From Acidimicrobiales bacterium (GTDB lineage Bacteria; Actinomycetota; Acidimicrobiia; Acidimicrobiales; VFJN01), in assembly GCA_035316325.1 (NCBI GenBank), contig DATHJB010000148.1, positions 1-50,998 on the forward strand: a stretch of DNA of 50,998 bases. The letters run 5' to 3'. How positions within the stretch are numbered: position 1 is the first letter of the stretch; the number at the start of each line of letters is the position of its first letter. The translations under genes and the position numbers were made by a program. Positions 49,634 to 50,998 of the stretch are shown one piece after another. The notes beneath the pieces are model-generated. The model did not search any database. It had not been told where the DNA came from and saw nothing but the letters and a program-made list of their open reading frames with translations.

Positions 49634-49915
49634 ATGGACCTGCGGAGCTTCCAGCGCAACATGGCCGACACCTACGGCGTGCGGGACGGCGAGCGGGGCG
49701 TGCCGGCGACCGTGGCGTGGCTCACCGAGGAGCTGGGCGAGCTGGCCCAGGCCGTGCGCAAGGGCACCCGGGAGCAGCAGCTCCACGAGCTGGGCGACGT
49801 GCTGGCCTGGCTGGCGTCGCTGGCCGAGCAGCTCGAGCTCAGCCTCGACGATGCGGCCGCCCGCTACGCCGACGGCTGCCCGGCCTGCGGCGGGCGCCCC
49901 TGCACCTGCCCCTGA
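49634..49915 (+). CDS. MazG-like nucleotide pyrophosphohydrolase with C-terminal zinc knuckle
   Basis: 93 residues. The MazG metal motif is EELGELAQA (Glu-32, Glu-33, Glu-36) with ELGDVLAWL (Glu-52, Asp-55), giving the EExxE...ExxD arrangement for Mg-dependent NTP or dNTP hydrolysis. The helix pattern is that of the all-alpha NTP pyrophosphatase fold. The last 12 residues carry C-P-A-C and C-T-C (Cys-82, 85, 90, 92), a small zinc-binding tail not usual for MazG. 21 bases after pcm, so co-transcription is likely; convergent with asd. Confidence 0.88.
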   Translation: MDLRSFQRNMADTYGVRDGERGVPATVAWLTEELGELAQAVRKGTREQQLHELGDVLAWLASLAEQLELSLDDAAARYADGCPACGGRPCTCP

Positions 49916-49934
49916 GCCGCCCGGTGGCGCCACG

Positions 49935-49979
49935 TCTTTGAAGAGAAATGGCCCTATTGGGGGCGGTTTCCTTCAAAGA
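49935..49979. terminator. Long interrupted hairpin between mazG-like gene and asd
   Basis: TCTTTGAAG (49935-49943) pairs with CTTCAAAGA (49971-49979); GAAA/TTTC and GCCC/GGGC continue the stem inside, with bulges. AT-rich arms contrast with the GC-rich surroundings. It ends four bases before the asd stop, so it can terminate both convergent genes. Confidence 0.75.
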
Positions 49980-49983
49980 GCGT

Positions 49984-50998
<1,015 letters not shown>

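Overview
The window reads as chromosomal DNA of a high-GC Gram-positive bacterium of the Actinomycetota. Supporting features are a WhiB protein, an orphan GlnR-type regulator beside three glutamine synthetases, SigE-type ECF sigma factors, a paired ArsA-like ATPase operon, frequent GTG/TTG starts and very frequent NTGA start/stop overlaps. The mixture (SufR-like regulator, compact CoxS/CoxL fusion, GlnR-like protein inside a GS cluster) suggests the class Acidimicrobiia, but that placement is inference; no rRNA is present. One tRNA gene, tRNA-Pro(CGG), is seen. There is no CRISPR array, no intact transposase and no integrase.

Layout. 0-5 kb: an ECF sigma factor with a membrane kelch-like partner, an EamA exporter enclosed by two very small coupled ORFs and faced by a MocR regulator, a membrane-anchored tyrosine phosphatase and a 4-TM protein. 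5-12.3 kb: exported proteins (a malectin-GH18 chitinase, a lipoprotein plus PKD-like protein operon), a decaying sigma/anti-sigma pair, a degraded gene and a methyltransferase. 12.3-17.2 kb: a nitrogen island with glnA (adenylylatable type), glnII, a third GS and a GlnR-like regulator. 17.2-23.3 kb: a leftward operon SufR-like, erpA, beta-propeller, [2Fe-2S]/molybdopterin fusion, ridA, 52-aa membrane protein, divergent from mrp. 23.3-31.2 kb: VOC protein, MBL hydrolase/fxsA, WhiB, NfeD, then a Crp/Fnr regulator flanked by a holin-like membrane peptide and an endolysin-like gene, then two uncharacterised genes.

31.2-35.9 kb: a giant ATPase with a C-terminal class III cyclase domain, a signal-peptidase remnant and a second ECF sigma/membrane partner pair. 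35.9-45.5 kb: accessory DNA, by eye less GC-rich from about 38.5 kb, with many short coupled genes: HD-domain protein, coiled-coil proteins, a zinc-ribbon peptide, XRE regulator plus Nudix, a lipoprotein/secreted EEP nuclease-like/GNAT operon and a frameshifted DUF2637 gene. 45.5-51 kb: two ArsA-like ATPases, STAS and receiver proteins, tRNA-Pro, a pcm-like methyltransferase, a MazG-like protein and asd, which runs off the right edge.

Cross-links. A cyclase, a Crp/Fnr regulator and two Crp-type palindromes occur in one window, one palindrome directly upstream of the endolysin-like operon; this suggests, without proof, a cAMP-linked control of wall lysis or remodelling. SufR-like, ErpA and Mrp together point to local control of Fe-S supply for the [2Fe-2S] fusion protein. 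GlnR-like plus three GS genes forms a self-contained ammonium-assimilation locus.
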